Assembly: GCF_001657485.1 (NCBI RefSeq)
Contig: NZ_LXFU01000022.1
Location: forward strand, 1-64,000
Direction of reading: 5' to 3'
Origin: Rhizobium sp. WYCCWR10014
GTDB taxonomy: Bacteria > Pseudomonadota > Alphaproteobacteria > Rhizobiales > Rhizobiaceae
DNA: 64,000 bases
Every line of letters starts with the position of its first letter. Positions within the stretch are counted from its first letter, which is position 1. Both the position numbers and the translations under genes were made by a program. The notes under the pieces were generated by a model. That model was not told the origin of the DNA. It ran no database searches and was given only the letters and a program-made list of their open reading frames with translations. Below are positions 18,251 through 26,718 of the stretch, piece by piece.

Positions 18251-20173
18251 ATGACCAAACCAAGCAATGACCGCCAGTTTCGTCCCGTCGCCGTTCCCGA
18301 TGTGGAGCTCGGCGGCTTCTGGGGCAAATGGCAGGACGCCGTCTGCAATTCCACCGCCGAGACCCTGCTCGACCGCTGCGTCGAGGCCGGCATGCTCAAG
18401 GCGATCGACGTCGATCAGCCAAGTCCCGGGGTCGTCATTCCCATCCAGCCATGGGGCGGGACGACGCAGATGTTCTGGGATTCCGACCTCGGCAAGTCGA
18501 TCGAAACGATCGCCTATTCGCTCTATCGCCGGCCAAACCCGAAGCTCGAAGCGCGGGCCGACGAGATCATCGACATGTATGAGAAGCTGCAGGACGGGGA
18601 CGGCTATCTGAACGCCTGGTTCCAGCGCGTCGAACCGAACCGCCGCTGGACCAACCTGCGCGACCATCACGAGCTCTATTGCGCCGGCCATCTCATGGAA
18701 GCCGCCGTCGCCTATTATCAGGCGACCGGCAAACGCAAGCTGCTCGACATCATGTGCCGCTATGCCGATTACATGATCAAGATTTTCGGCCATGGCGAAG
18801 GCCAGATATCAGGCTATTGCGGCCATGAGGAAGTCGAGCTGGCGCTGGTCAAGCTCGCCCGCGTGACCGGAGAGAAGAAATATCTCGAGCTGTCGAAATA
18901 CTTCATCGACGAACGCGGCACCGAACCGCATTTCTTCACGGCGGAAGCAAGCCGCGACGGCCGCGATGTCTCCCAGTACCACCAGAAGACCTATGAATAC
19001 GCGCAGGCGCACCAGCCGGTGCGCGCGCAGACAAAGGTCGTCGGCCACGCGGTGCGCGCCATGTACCTCTATTCGGGCATGGCCGACATCGCCACCGAAT
19101 ACAAGGACGATAGCCTGACGGCAGCGCTGGAAACGCTCTGGGACGATCTGACGACCAAGCAGATGTACATCACCGGCGGCATCGGGCCGGCAGCCTCCAA
19201 CGAGGGCTTTACCGATTACTTCGATCTGCCGAACGATACCGCCTATGCGGAGACCTGCGCCTCGGTCGGGCTGGTATTCTGGGCGAGCCGCATGCTCGGC
19301 CGCGGTCCGGATCGGCGCTACGCCGACATCATGGAGCAGGCGCTTTACAATGGCGCGCTGCCGGGGCTTTCGACCGACGGCAAGACATTCTTCTATGACA
19401 ATCCGCTCGAAAGTGCCGGCAAGCACCACCGGTGGAAGTGGCACCATTGCCCTTGCTGCCCGCCCAACATCGCCCGGCTGGTGACCTCGATCGGCTCCTA
19501 CATGTACGCCGTTTCGGATCACGAGATCGCCGTGCACCTCTATGGCGAGAGCACCGCGCGGCTGAAGCTTGCCAACGGCGCCGAGGTGGAACTCGAGCAG
19601 ACCACCAACTATCCGTGGGACGGCGCGGTCGCCTTTACCACCAGGCTGGAGAAGCCGGCGCAATTCGCGCTGTCGCTACGCATTCCGGACTGGGCGGATG
19701 GTGCAACCCTCAGCGTTAATGGAGAGATGCTCGATCTCAACGCCAATATGCGTGACGGATATGCCAGGATCGATCGTGAGTGGGCCGCGGGCGATCGTGT
19801 CGCCCTCTACCTGCCGCTGGCGCTTCGGCCGCAATATGCCAACCCGAAGGTGCGCCAGGATGCCGGGCGCGTTGCATTGATGCGCGGCCCGCTGGTCTAT
19901 TGCGTCGAAACGACTGACAACGGCGAAGACCTCAACGCCATCGTCCTGCCCCGTGAGCTCTCCACAGCCGAAACCATCGTGCTGAAGGATCTCAATGATG
20001 CCGTCGCCCTCGATCTCAAGGTCGAGCGCGAGGAAACATCGAACTGGGGAACAGCGCTCTACCGCAAGGCGCCGGCCGAAAGGCAGGTCGCCACCGCGCG
20101 TTTCGTGCCCTATCATCTCTGGGACAACCGTGCGCCCGGAGAGATGCTCGTCTGGGTCCAGTCGGACAGATAG
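18251..20173 (+). CDS. GH127 beta-L-arabinofuranosidase
   Basis: A 640-residue cytoplasmic glycoside hydrolase (no signal peptide) with an (alpha/alpha)6-barrel and C-terminal beta domains. GH127 enzymes such as HypBA1 of Bifidobacterium longum remove beta-L-arabinofuranose from hydroxyproline-linked arabinan; a zinc-bound cysteine is the nucleophile. The expected metal-site residues are visible: YAETCAS gives Glu334 and Cys336, and HHCPCCPPNIAR gives Cys402-Cys403. ATG at 18251 has GTGGAG five bases upstream; an ATG at 18227 overlaps the permease stop and is the alternative. The exact glycosidic linkage used cannot be read from sequence. Confidence 0.9.
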   Translation: MTKPSNDRQFRPVAVPDVELGGFWGKWQDAVCNSTAETLLDRCVEAGMLKAIDVDQPSPGVVIPIQPWGGTTQMFWDSDLGKSIETIAYSLYRRPNPKLEARADEIIDMYEKLQDGDGYLNAWFQRVEPNRRWTNLRDHHELYCAGHLMEAAVAYYQATGKRKLLDIMCRYADYMIKIFGHGEGQISGYCGHEEVELALVKLARVTGEKKYLELSKYFIDERGTEPHFFTAEASRDGRDVSQYHQKTYEYAQAHQPVRAQTKVVGHAVRAMYLYSGMADIATEYKDDSLTAALETLWDDLTTKQMYITGGIGPAASNEGFTDYFDLPNDTAYAETCASVGLVFWASRMLGRGPDRRYADIMEQALYNGALPGLSTDGKTFFYDNPLESAGKHHRWKWHHCPCCPPNIARLVTSIGSYMYAVSDHEIAVHLYGESTARLKLANGAEVELEQTTNYPWDGAVAFTTRLEKPAQFALSLRIPDWADGATLSVNGEMLDLNANMRDGYARIDREWAAGDRVALYLPLALRPQYANPKVRQDAGRVALMRGPLVYCVETTDNGEDLNAIVLPRELSTAETIVLKDLNDAVALDLKVEREETSNWGTALYRKAPAERQVATARFVPYHLWDNRAPGEMLVWVQSDR

Positions 20174-20185
20174 GTCTTTTTGGGG

Positions 20186-21271
20186 ATGACGAACGGTATG
20201 GGTAACAAGAGCGTCGTGCTCCAGGACGTGCGAAAAAGCTATGGCAATCTGCAGGTGGTCCACGGGATCGACCTGACGATCGCGGAGGGCGAATTCGTCG
20301 TCTTCGTCGGCCCTTCCGGCTGCGGAAAATCGACGCTTCTTCGCATGATCGCCGGCCTGGAAGACGTGACCGACGGAGAGGTCGAGATCAAGGGACGTGT
20401 TGTCACCGACCTCGATCCATCCGAGCGCGGCATCGCCATGGTCTTCCAGTCCTACGCGCTCTATCCGCATATGAGCGTGCGCGACAACCTTGCCTTCGGC
20501 TTGAAGATGGCGCGCACCAATGCTGCGGAGATAGAGACGCGCGTCAAGGCCGCTTCCGCGATCCTGAAGATCGACCATCTTCTCGACCGGCGGCCGGGAC
20601 AGCTTTCTGGCGGCCAGCGGCAACGTGTGGCGATCGGCCGGGCGATCGTGCGCAAGCCCGACGTCTTTCTGTTCGACGAACCGCTGTCCAATCTCGATGC
20701 GGAACTGCGCGTTTCGATGCGCATCGAGATCGCCCGCCTCCACCGCGAACTCGGCAACACGATGATCTATGTCACGCACGACCAGACCGAGGCGATGACG
20801 CTCGCCGACAAGATTGTGGTGCTGCGCGACGGCCGCGTCGAACAGGCGGGAACGCCGCGGGAAATCTACGAGAATCCCTCGAATACCTTCGTGGCGGGCT
20901 TCATCGGCTCGCCCCGGATGAACCTGCTGAATGCCCGCTGGGGTGAGGGAGGCCTGGTCGAAGTCGCCGGCCGGCAGATCGAAAGCGGTCTGCCGCCCGC
21001 AAACCGGCCGGTTGGTGGCGTGGTGACGCTCGGTCTGCGGCCGGAGCATCTGAAGGTTGCATCCGATCTATCGGGCAGCCTGACGGCCAGGGTAGATTTC
21101 TCAGAATATCTCGGTGGAACGCAATATCTCTATTGCCAGCTTGCCGATGGCCAGTCGCTCACCGTCGAGCATCGCTCACCGATCAGTATCGCGGCGGGCG
21201 AGCAGGTGAGTCTGCTGTTTGAACCGTCGGATTGCCGGTTGTTCGACGAGGGTGGCAACCGGTTGCGCTAG
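20186..21271 (+). CDS. ABC sugar transporter ATPase (UgpC/MsmK type)
   Basis: A 361-residue ATP-binding subunit. Walker A GPSGCGKST, Q-loop VFQSYALYPH, signature LSGGQRQRVAIGRA, Walker B VFLFDEPLSNLDA and H-loop VTHDQTEAM are all intact. A C-terminal TOBE/regulatory domain starts near residue 235. ATG at 20186 is used; 20198 is another possible start. It is the last gene of the LacI-GH127 operon and powers the importer; such ATPases may also serve other CUT1 systems in the cell. Confidence 0.93.
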   Translation: MTNGMGNKSVVLQDVRKSYGNLQVVHGIDLTIAEGEFVVFVGPSGCGKSTLLRMIAGLEDVTDGEVEIKGRVVTDLDPSERGIAMVFQSYALYPHMSVRDNLAFGLKMARTNAAEIETRVKAASAILKIDHLLDRRPGQLSGGQRQRVAIGRAIVRKPDVFLFDEPLSNLDAELRVSMRIEIARLHRELGNTMIYVTHDQTEAMTLADKIVVLRDGRVEQAGTPREIYENPSNTFVAGFIGSPRMNLLNARWGEGGLVEVAGRQIESGLPPANRPVGGVVTLGLRPEHLKVASDLSGSLTARVDFSEYLGGTQYLYCQLADGQSLTVEHRSPISIAAGEQVSLLFEPSDCRLFDEGGNRLR

Positions 21272-21333
21272 ACCAATAGCGGTGGTCAGGATCACAGGCG
21301 GGGCGACCACTCGGCGATCGGCCCGTCTGAACT

Positions 21334-22524
21334 TCACTCGGCGATCGCCAGTGTCATCAGCTCCGCCGCCCTTTGCCGGGCCTCCCTGTCGGCGGCGAAG
21401 ACATCGTCCATGCCGGCAGCCGGCGGCAGGCCGGCCAGATCGTCCATGACCCTCTCGGTGACCTCGGCCATGGCGAGGAAGGACAGCCGCCCTTCGATGA
21501 AGGCTTCGAGCGCCACTTCCTTGGCGCCGTTCAGCACCGCACCCTGAACGCCGCCGCGCATCATCGCCAGGCGTGCGAGCCGCAGCGCCGGAAACCGCAC
21601 TTCATCCGGCGCCTCGAAATCCAGCCTGGCGAGCTTGGCGAAATCCAGCCGCTCGACCGGCAGGTTCGGCCGGCGCGGAAAGGACAGGGCATAACCGATG
21701 GCGGTGCGCATATCGGGCGCGCCGAGCTGCGCCAGCACCGACCCATCCGTATAGCCGACCATGGAATGAATGATCGATTGCGGATGGAAGATGACTTCGA
21801 TCTGTTCGGGTCTGAGGCCGAAAAGGTGCCGGGCTTCGATCATCTCCAGCGCCTTGTTGAACATCGAGGCGCTGTCGATCGAGATCTTCAATCCCATCGA
21901 CCAGTTTGGATGGGCGCGTGCGGTTTCCACCGTCACATCCGCCATGTCACGCAGCGAGGCGGTGCGGAAGGGGCCGCCCGACGCCGTCAGGATGACGCGC
22001 TCGATGGCGTGACGCTGGTTCTCTTCCAGCACCTGGAAGATGGCGTTGTGCTCGCTATCGACCGGAAGCAGCCTGCCGCCGCCTTCGCGGATCGCTGCGA
22101 TGAACAGATCGCCGGCCGATACCAGGCATTCCTTGTTGGCAAGAGCGATATCGGCGCCGCGGCGTGCGGCGGCAAGGGTCGGGGCCAGGCCCGCGGTGCC
22201 GACGATTGCCGCCATCACCCAGTCGACTTCGCGGTCGGCGGCTTCCATCAGGCCGGATTTTCCCGAGGCGACCTCGATGCCGCTGCCGGAAAGTGCGCTC
22301 TTCAGTGATTCGTAATGGCGGTCGTTTGCCGTCACCGCCAGCCGCGCGCCGGATAATTTCGCCTGCCGGGCCAGTAATTCGACATTGCCGCTGCCGGTCA
22401 GCACGGAGATTTCGAAGTTCTCCCGTCCGCCCAGATGATCGACGACATTGAGTGTATTCTGGCCGATCGAACCCGTCGAACCGAAGATGCTGAGGCGCCG
22501 CGGCGCGCTTTTGCCGGTCATCAT
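21334..22524 (-). CDS. dxr: 1-deoxy-D-xylulose 5-phosphate reductoisomerase
   Basis: A 396-residue cytoplasmic enzyme of the MEP isoprenoid pathway that converts DXP to 2-C-methyl-D-erythritol 4-phosphate with NADPH. The NADPH-binding motif is GSTGSIGQNTL near residue 16. LLPVDSEHNAIFQ and SMGLKISIDSASMFNKALEMIEA carry metal- and substrate-binding residues. The start is one of two tandem ATGs (22524 and 22521); upstream in-frame TTG codons would add a tail absent from the family. It converges on the GH127 operon and is divergent from an exported protein gene. Confidence 0.95.
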   Translation of the reverse strand: MMTGKSAPRRLSIFGSTGSIGQNTLNVVDHLGGRENFEISVLTGSGNVELLARQAKLSGARLAVTANDRHYESLKSALSGSGIEVASGKSGLMEAADREVDWVMAAIVGTAGLAPTLAAARRGADIALANKECLVSAGDLFIAAIREGGGRLLPVDSEHNAIFQVLEENQRHAIERVILTASGGPFRTASLRDMADVTVETARAHPNWSMGLKISIDSASMFNKALEMIEARHLFGLRPEQIEVIFHPQSIIHSMVGYTDGSVLAQLGAPDMRTAIGYALSFPRRPNLPVERLDFAKLARLDFEAPDEVRFPALRLARLAMMRGGVQGAVLNGAKEVALEAFIEGRLSFLAMAEVTERVMDDLAGLPPAAGMDDVFAADREARQRAAELMTLAIAE

Positions 22525-22904
22525 GTAGAATTTCGCGAAAATTTCTCTCGTAGGCTCAGGCTCTACTAGGCTTTGGAGGGAGCGGCAAGTGTGCGGTGCA
22601 GCAGATTTCAACCCTTGAGGGGTTTACAGAGCAGCGGCCGGATGTGATCCTTATAACATTGCTGGTGGATTCGGTTCCGCTGCGGCCGGTCACACGGGCG
22701 TATGGCAAGTCGGGGCGCTGCGGCGTCCATCGAAGAACAGGCACTCGGTGCCGCCGGCCTTTCGGCCAACCATTAAATCGAGGATGAAACCGGGATGGGC
22801 GGCTTGGCCGTGATCCCTCATTGCGTTCGTTGCGAGCGCTTTCATATGTGCTGCCGCGTCGGTTTCGGCGCTGCAGCCCTCTGTCAGGCAAAACGTTCTA
22901 CTTC
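22525..22904. other. Intergenic region between dxr and an exported-protein gene
   Basis: This 380-bp gap between divergent genes holds two adjacent perfect hairpins. Read on the minus strand they are GGCC-GAAA-GGCC (22756-22767) and GGCAC-CGA-GTGCC (22740-22752). A 27-codon frame on the minus strand from ATG at 22773 runs through them without a ribosome binding site. No known RNA family was recognised. Confidence 0.4.
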
Positions 22905-23555
22905 ATGTCGACATTCAAAATAGCATGCATTCTTTTCGCCATCCTACCCTCGCTCACCGCCGGAGCCAGGGCGGACGACCTGCTGATTTGGTCGCCGGCC
23001 AAGCTTTCGGACCAGTCCTACAAGGCGACGATGGGGTTTCGCCTGCCGGCGGAATGGGAAACGAGCGCCGGCGCCGACATCGCGCTTGCCTCGACCAAAG
23101 GCGGGGCGCTGCTGCCCGATTCCGAACAGGCAATGCTTTGGGGCAGGATCATCAGGACGAGCGTCACCCCGGCAAGCCGGTCACAACAAGGCGCGAGTGT
23201 CAGCGTCGATACGCTGCGCGGCAGCGGCGCGCTGACCCTCAGCCGCTCGCGCAGCTGGATACTGTCCGATTCGCTCGACATGCAATCGAGCCGATCCATT
23301 AGCGTGCAATATGACGCGGTCGAGGCCCGGCAGGCTTCGGTGACGGCATCGCAGGCGCTGAAGCTGATCCATCCCTGGACGGGAACCTCGCTTTCGGCGG
23401 GGACAGGCGTCAGCAATGCCAGCGGCGACTTCTCGAGCACGGTAGGGGTCAGCCAGGCCATTCTGCCGAACCTCAATCTCGATGCTTCGGTGAGCAATCC
23501 ATTTTCCGGGGGTCAGGCGGGCAGCGTCAATCTTCGTTATCGCGTCAACTGGTAG
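22905..23555 (+). CDS. Exported protein of unknown function, possible small outer-membrane barrel
   Basis: A 216-residue protein with a clear signal peptide (cleavage near SLTAGARA-DD). The mature chain is rich in Ser, Thr and alternating hydrophobic residues, as in beta-strands, and ends in the aromatic pattern L-R-Y-R-V-N-W, which resembles an outer-membrane beta-signal. No named family was recognised. The start is chosen at the ATG that opens the signal peptide; the ribosome binding site is weak. It lies 64 bp upstream of the BON-domain gene and may share its transcript. Confidence 0.75.
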   Translation: MSTFKIACILFAILPSLTAGARADDLLIWSPAKLSDQSYKATMGFRLPAEWETSAGADIALASTKGGALLPDSEQAMLWGRIIRTSVTPASRSQQGASVSVDTLRGSGALTLSRSRSWILSDSLDMQSSRSISVQYDAVEARQASVTASQALKLIHPWTGTSLSAGTGVSNASGDFSSTVGVSQAILPNLNLDASVSNPFSGGQAGSVNLRYRVNW

Positions 23556-23619
23556 CGGGGGACTGAACCAAACTCCGCCGATCAGCGTTTCCTACGAAGC
23601 TTTCACCGAGGAACGGATC

Positions 23620-23910
23620 ATGGTTTTCAAGGAGCAGACATTTCACGGGCTCGAACCCGAGATGGAAATAGAGATCGCCAATCGCGCAACGGTCGAGGCA
23701 GCCGTTGCCAATGCTCTGGCGATTGCCGGCGGCATCGATGCGTCGGATGTCGAGGTGACGATGGAAAACGACCAGATCGTGCTGAGCGGCACCGTTGGCA
23801 CGGTCGGGGAAATCGAACGGGCAACCGCGGTCGCCAAGGCGGTCGAGGGTGTGCATGCGGTCCAGAACCGCATCCTGCTTGGCGGATCCTCGCTCGACGG
23901 CTCGCACTAA
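23620..23910 (+). CDS. BON-domain protein
   Basis: A 96-residue protein made of one BON domain (about residues 25-88): VEVTMENDQIVLSGTVGTVGEIERATAVAKAVEGVHAVQNRI, with the conserved glycine and the hydrophobic strand pattern. BON domains bind phospholipid surfaces in OsmY-like proteins. There is no signal peptide, unlike periplasmic OsmY, so the protein should be cytoplasmic or attached to the inner membrane. GAGGAA lies ahead of the start. Confidence 0.85.
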   Translation: MVFKEQTFHGLEPEMEIEIANRATVEAAVANALAIAGGIDASDVEVTMENDQIVLSGTVGTVGEIERATAVAKAVEGVHAVQNRILLGGSSLDGSH

Positions 23911-23977
23911 CCAACGGGGCTCCGAGCCCGGACCCTGCCGGGCGAGGACTATTTCCACATCGTCGCCGATAAGCCGA

Positions 23978-24130
23978 TCAACCGGCGAAGCGTTCGACGA
24001 GGAAGGACGAGCCGGCGAGACGATCCGTTTTCTGCGCGGCGACCGACCCCTGCGGCTGGTAGGCGATGGCAATCAGCACGGCGCTGACGGCGACATAGGC
24101 GATGGCCAAAAGAATCATCTTGATACGCAT
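23978..24130 (-). CDS. 50-residue single-helix membrane peptide
   Basis: A short gene: Met-Arg-Ile-Lys, one strongly hydrophobic helix (MILLAIAYVAVSAVLIAIAY) and a polar tail of about 25 residues. CTGGAG lies eight bases before the ATG. It could be a membrane peptide or an uncleaved signal-anchor protein. No family was recognised. Confidence 0.6.
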   Translation of the reverse strand: MRIKMILLAIAYVAVSAVLIAIAYQPQGSVAAQKTDRLAGSSFLVERFAG

Positions 24131-24209
24131 GATGAATACTCCAGTTTCACAATAAACGCGGCTGATATGGCGAAGTTCCTCATCTGCGAGATTTGGGCAG
24201 ATCAAATGA

Positions 24210-24240
24210 AAAGCCCGGCTGGGAAGATCAGCCGGGCTTT
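24210..24240 (-). terminator. Rho-independent terminator
   Basis: AAAGCCCGGCT pairs with AGCCGGGCTTT over a nine-base loop. On the minus strand it is followed by TTCATTT and ends the message of the small exported protein at 24258-24500. The A/T flanks on both sides mean it could act in both directions. Confidence 0.85.
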
Positions 24241-24257
24241 CCTGCATAAGGTTTGCC

Positions 24258-24500
24258 TTAACGGCAGATTCGGGTTTCCTTGACGACCGTATGGCCGTGA
24301 CGGCGGATTTTTTCCGTCTTGGTGAAGCAATCCTGGGAGACGTGGCGCGGCCTCGTGTGATGGCGGTAATATGGCCGTTCCGCGTGGCGGTAATTGGGGC
24401 GCGCGTCATCCGTGGTGATCGTCACACTTGCCGCCTGGGACGGCATTGCGGAGAAGATAGACGCAGCAGCGAGCGTGCAGGCAAGGATAATCTGTTTCAT
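24258..24500 (-). CDS. Small exported basic protein
   Basis: An 80-residue protein with a signal peptide (MKQIILACTLAAASIFSAMPSQA). The mature part of about 57 residues is rich in His, Arg and Tyr (NYRHAERPYYRHHTRPRH) and ends CFTKTEKIRRHGHTVVKETRICR, with two cysteines that could form a disulfide. GAGAGG precedes the ATG. Related short exported proteins occur widely in Rhizobiaceae without known function. The His-rich patch suggests metal or polyanion binding, which is only a guess. Confidence 0.75.
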   Translation of the reverse strand: MKQIILACTLAAASIFSAMPSQAASVTITTDDARPNYRHAERPYYRHHTRPRHVSQDCFTKTEKIRRHGHTVVKETRICR

Positions 24501-24647
24501 GACAAGCCTCTCTTTCTGAGTTGGTCACGGCATCAACTCGCCGGAAGCGCCGTCGGTTCAATCACATAGAGTTACCGATTGTGTCGACGGCAGAAACCTT
24601 TGACGCGCCGGATCGTTAGCGCTGGGGTATAGCAGGAGGCATCGATC

Positions 24648-25166
24648 ATGGGACCGATTGCAAGGATCATCACCATCGTCGCCGGGCTTGCCGGCGGCAC
24701 GGTGTTTTCGCAGGCGCCGGAATTTGCGCAGCAATACCGCCAGCGGATCGGCGGAGCGATCGACGAATTGCGGGTCATCGTCGAGGATTTCAATACTCAG
24801 GCCGCCGAGCACCATCTCGATCGCCAGCAGGCGCTGAACACCTATGCGCAATCATCCGACGATTTCCTGCGCGACCGCGGCGTCTCGATGCAAAGCACGA
24901 TTACGCGCTACGAAACGCTGCTGTCGCAGCAGTTCCACCTCGGCACCGCCGCACCCGTCGCCAAGCCCTTTGTCCTGCTGGGGAATGCCGATGACGTCGT
25001 TTTCGCCAATACCTGGCGCGACTTCGTGCCCGGCGTGCCTGTCAGCTTTGCGGGTCTCGTCTGGGGCGCGATTGGTTTTGTCGGAGGTTGGGTCGTGGCT
25101 GCACTGCTGGGATTGGGTGCGCGGCGGGTCACGAGGACGCGGCGAGTCCATCGTCAGGTGCGGTGA
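24648..25166 (+). CDS. DUF2937-family membrane protein
   Basis: A 172-residue protein resembling the DUF2937 family: an N-terminal hydrophobic helix (IARIITIVAGLAGGTVFSQAPEFAQQYRQRIGG), a middle alpha-helical segment likely periplasmic, and a C-terminal helix (VSFAGLVWGAIGFVGGWVVAALLGLG) followed by a basic tail. The role of the family is not known. It stands alone between divergent and convergent small genes. Confidence 0.8.
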   Translation: MGPIARIITIVAGLAGGTVFSQAPEFAQQYRQRIGGAIDELRVIVEDFNTQAAEHHLDRQQALNTYAQSSDDFLRDRGVSMQSTITRYETLLSQQFHLGTAAPVAKPFVLLGNADDVVFANTWRDFVPGVPVSFAGLVWGAIGFVGGWVVAALLGLGARRVTRTRRVHRQVR

Positions 25167-25235
25167 ACCAATCGGTGGTGAACGTGACACTGGCCCTGGA
25201 ACGTAATGATATCAGTCAAGCTTTGCGCTGAAATC

Positions 25236-25260
25236 ACCCCCGCCAAACTTCGGCGGGGGT
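25236..25260. terminator. Strong hairpin between convergent genes
   Basis: ACCCCCGCC and GGCGGGGGT pair perfectly over seven bases between the DUF2937 gene and the ethanolamine permease gene. Neither side has a good T-run, but the position suits a bidirectional terminator. Confidence 0.6.
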
Positions 25261-25324
25261 CGTCGATATTGATCGGAACCGGTTCGTCCGATTGCCTTCC
25301 CGATGATCGGGCCAGAGAGCCTTG

Positions 25325-26689
25325 TTACGTGGACGCTGCCGCTTCCTTGGCGATGCCACCTGAAAGCAGGCGCCAAATGCCGAATGCCACCACGCCCATC
25401 GCGAGGAAGATCACAAAGATCAGGAAATTGTAGTAGATCATCGCTGCCAGCGCGACGAGGGCGAGCCCGAGGGCAATGGCTGGCACCACGGGATAACCCC
25501 AGGCCCTGAAGGGTCGGGCGAGTTCAGGTTCGGCCTGACGCAGCTTAAACAGCGACGCCATCGAGACGATGTACATGATGATCGCGCCGAACACCGACAT
25601 GGTGACAATATTGGCGGTCAGCGGCAAACCGCCGATCTGGATCAGGCTGTCGGAAAAGATGGCTGCGATGCCGACGGCGCCACCTGCAATGACTGCGAGA
25701 TAAGGCGTGCGGAATTTCGGATGGATTTTTGCAAGGACCTCAGGGAGGTAGCCGGCGCGGCCCAGCGCAAAAATCTGCCTGGAATAGCCCATGATGATGC
25801 CGTGAAAGGAGGCAATCAGGCCGAACAGGCCGATCCAGACCAGCATATGCAGCCAACCGGAGGATTCGCCCACGACCGCCTTCATGGCCTGCGGTAGCGG
25901 ATCGTTGATGTTGGACAGCGTGCGCCAGTCGCCGACGCCACCGGCGAAGATCATGGTGCCGAAGGCGAGGAAGACGAGTGTCAGAATACCTGCGATATAG
26001 GCAATCGGCACGGTACGGGTGGGGTTCTTGGTTTCCTCTGCGGCCATCGCCGCGCCTTCGATCGCCAGGAAGAACCAGATGGCAAATGGAATGGCGGCAA
26101 AGATGCCTCCAATGGCACCGACCGAGAATTCAGGGGCGCCAGCCCAACCATTGGCCGCGAAATTGGCAAAAGAGAAGCCCGGCGCGACGACACCCATAAA
26201 GATCAGCAGTTCGGCAATCGCCAGAATGGTGATGAAGAGTTCGAAGGTTGCCGCGATGGTAACGCCGACAATATTCAGCGCCATGAAAATGATATAGGCG
26301 CCGACAGCCGCCACTTTCGGATCGAGCCCCGGGAACTGCACATTGAGATAGGCGCCGATGGCCAGCGCGATGGCCGGAGGGGCGAAGACGAATTCAACCA
26401 ATGTCGCAAAGCCCGCAACGAAGCCGCCGAGCGGGCCGAAAGCCCTGAGTGCATAGGCAAAAGGGCCGCCGGCATGCGGAATGGCCGTCGTCAATTCCGT
26501 GAAGGAAAAGATAAAGGTGGTGTACATGACGGCGATCAGGATCGTGGTGATCAAGAAGCCGAGTGTGCCGGCAGCCGCCCAGCCATAGCTCCAGCCGAAA
26601 TATTCGCCCGAGATGACGAGGCCGACTGCAAGTCCCCATAAATGCAGCCCAGTCAGGCTCTTGGCGAGCGTCGGTTGAGAATTTGACAT
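25325..26689 (-). CDS. eat: Ethanolamine permease (APC superfamily)
   Basis: A 454-residue inner-membrane transporter with about 12 helices. The first helix motif GLVISGEYFGWSYGW and the FFLAIEGAAMAAEETKNPTRTVP segment match APC-type ethanolamine/amino-acid permeases. The ATG at 26689 follows GGGGAA and comes 29 bp after the eutC stop, so it is the third gene of the eutB-eutC-eat operon. It should bring in ethanolamine, a membrane-lipid breakdown product, for the ammonia-lyase encoded upstream. Confidence 0.88.
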   Translation of the reverse strand: MSNSQPTLAKSLTGLHLWGLAVGLVISGEYFGWSYGWAAAGTLGFLITTILIAVMYTTFIFSFTELTTAIPHAGGPFAYALRAFGPLGGFVAGFATLVEFVFAPPAIALAIGAYLNVQFPGLDPKVAAVGAYIIFMALNIVGVTIAATFELFITILAIAELLIFMGVVAPGFSFANFAANGWAGAPEFSVGAIGGIFAAIPFAIWFFLAIEGAAMAAEETKNPTRTVPIAYIAGILTLVFLAFGTMIFAGGVGDWRTLSNINDPLPQAMKAVVGESSGWLHMLVWIGLFGLIASFHGIIMGYSRQIFALGRAGYLPEVLAKIHPKFRTPYLAVIAGGAVGIAAIFSDSLIQIGGLPLTANIVTMSVFGAIIMYIVSMASLFKLRQAEPELARPFRAWGYPVVPAIALGLALVALAAMIYYNFLIFVIFLAMGVVAFGIWRLLSGGIAKEAAAST

Positions 26690-26718
26690 GATTGTTCCCC
26701 TTTTTTGTAGATTGAACT

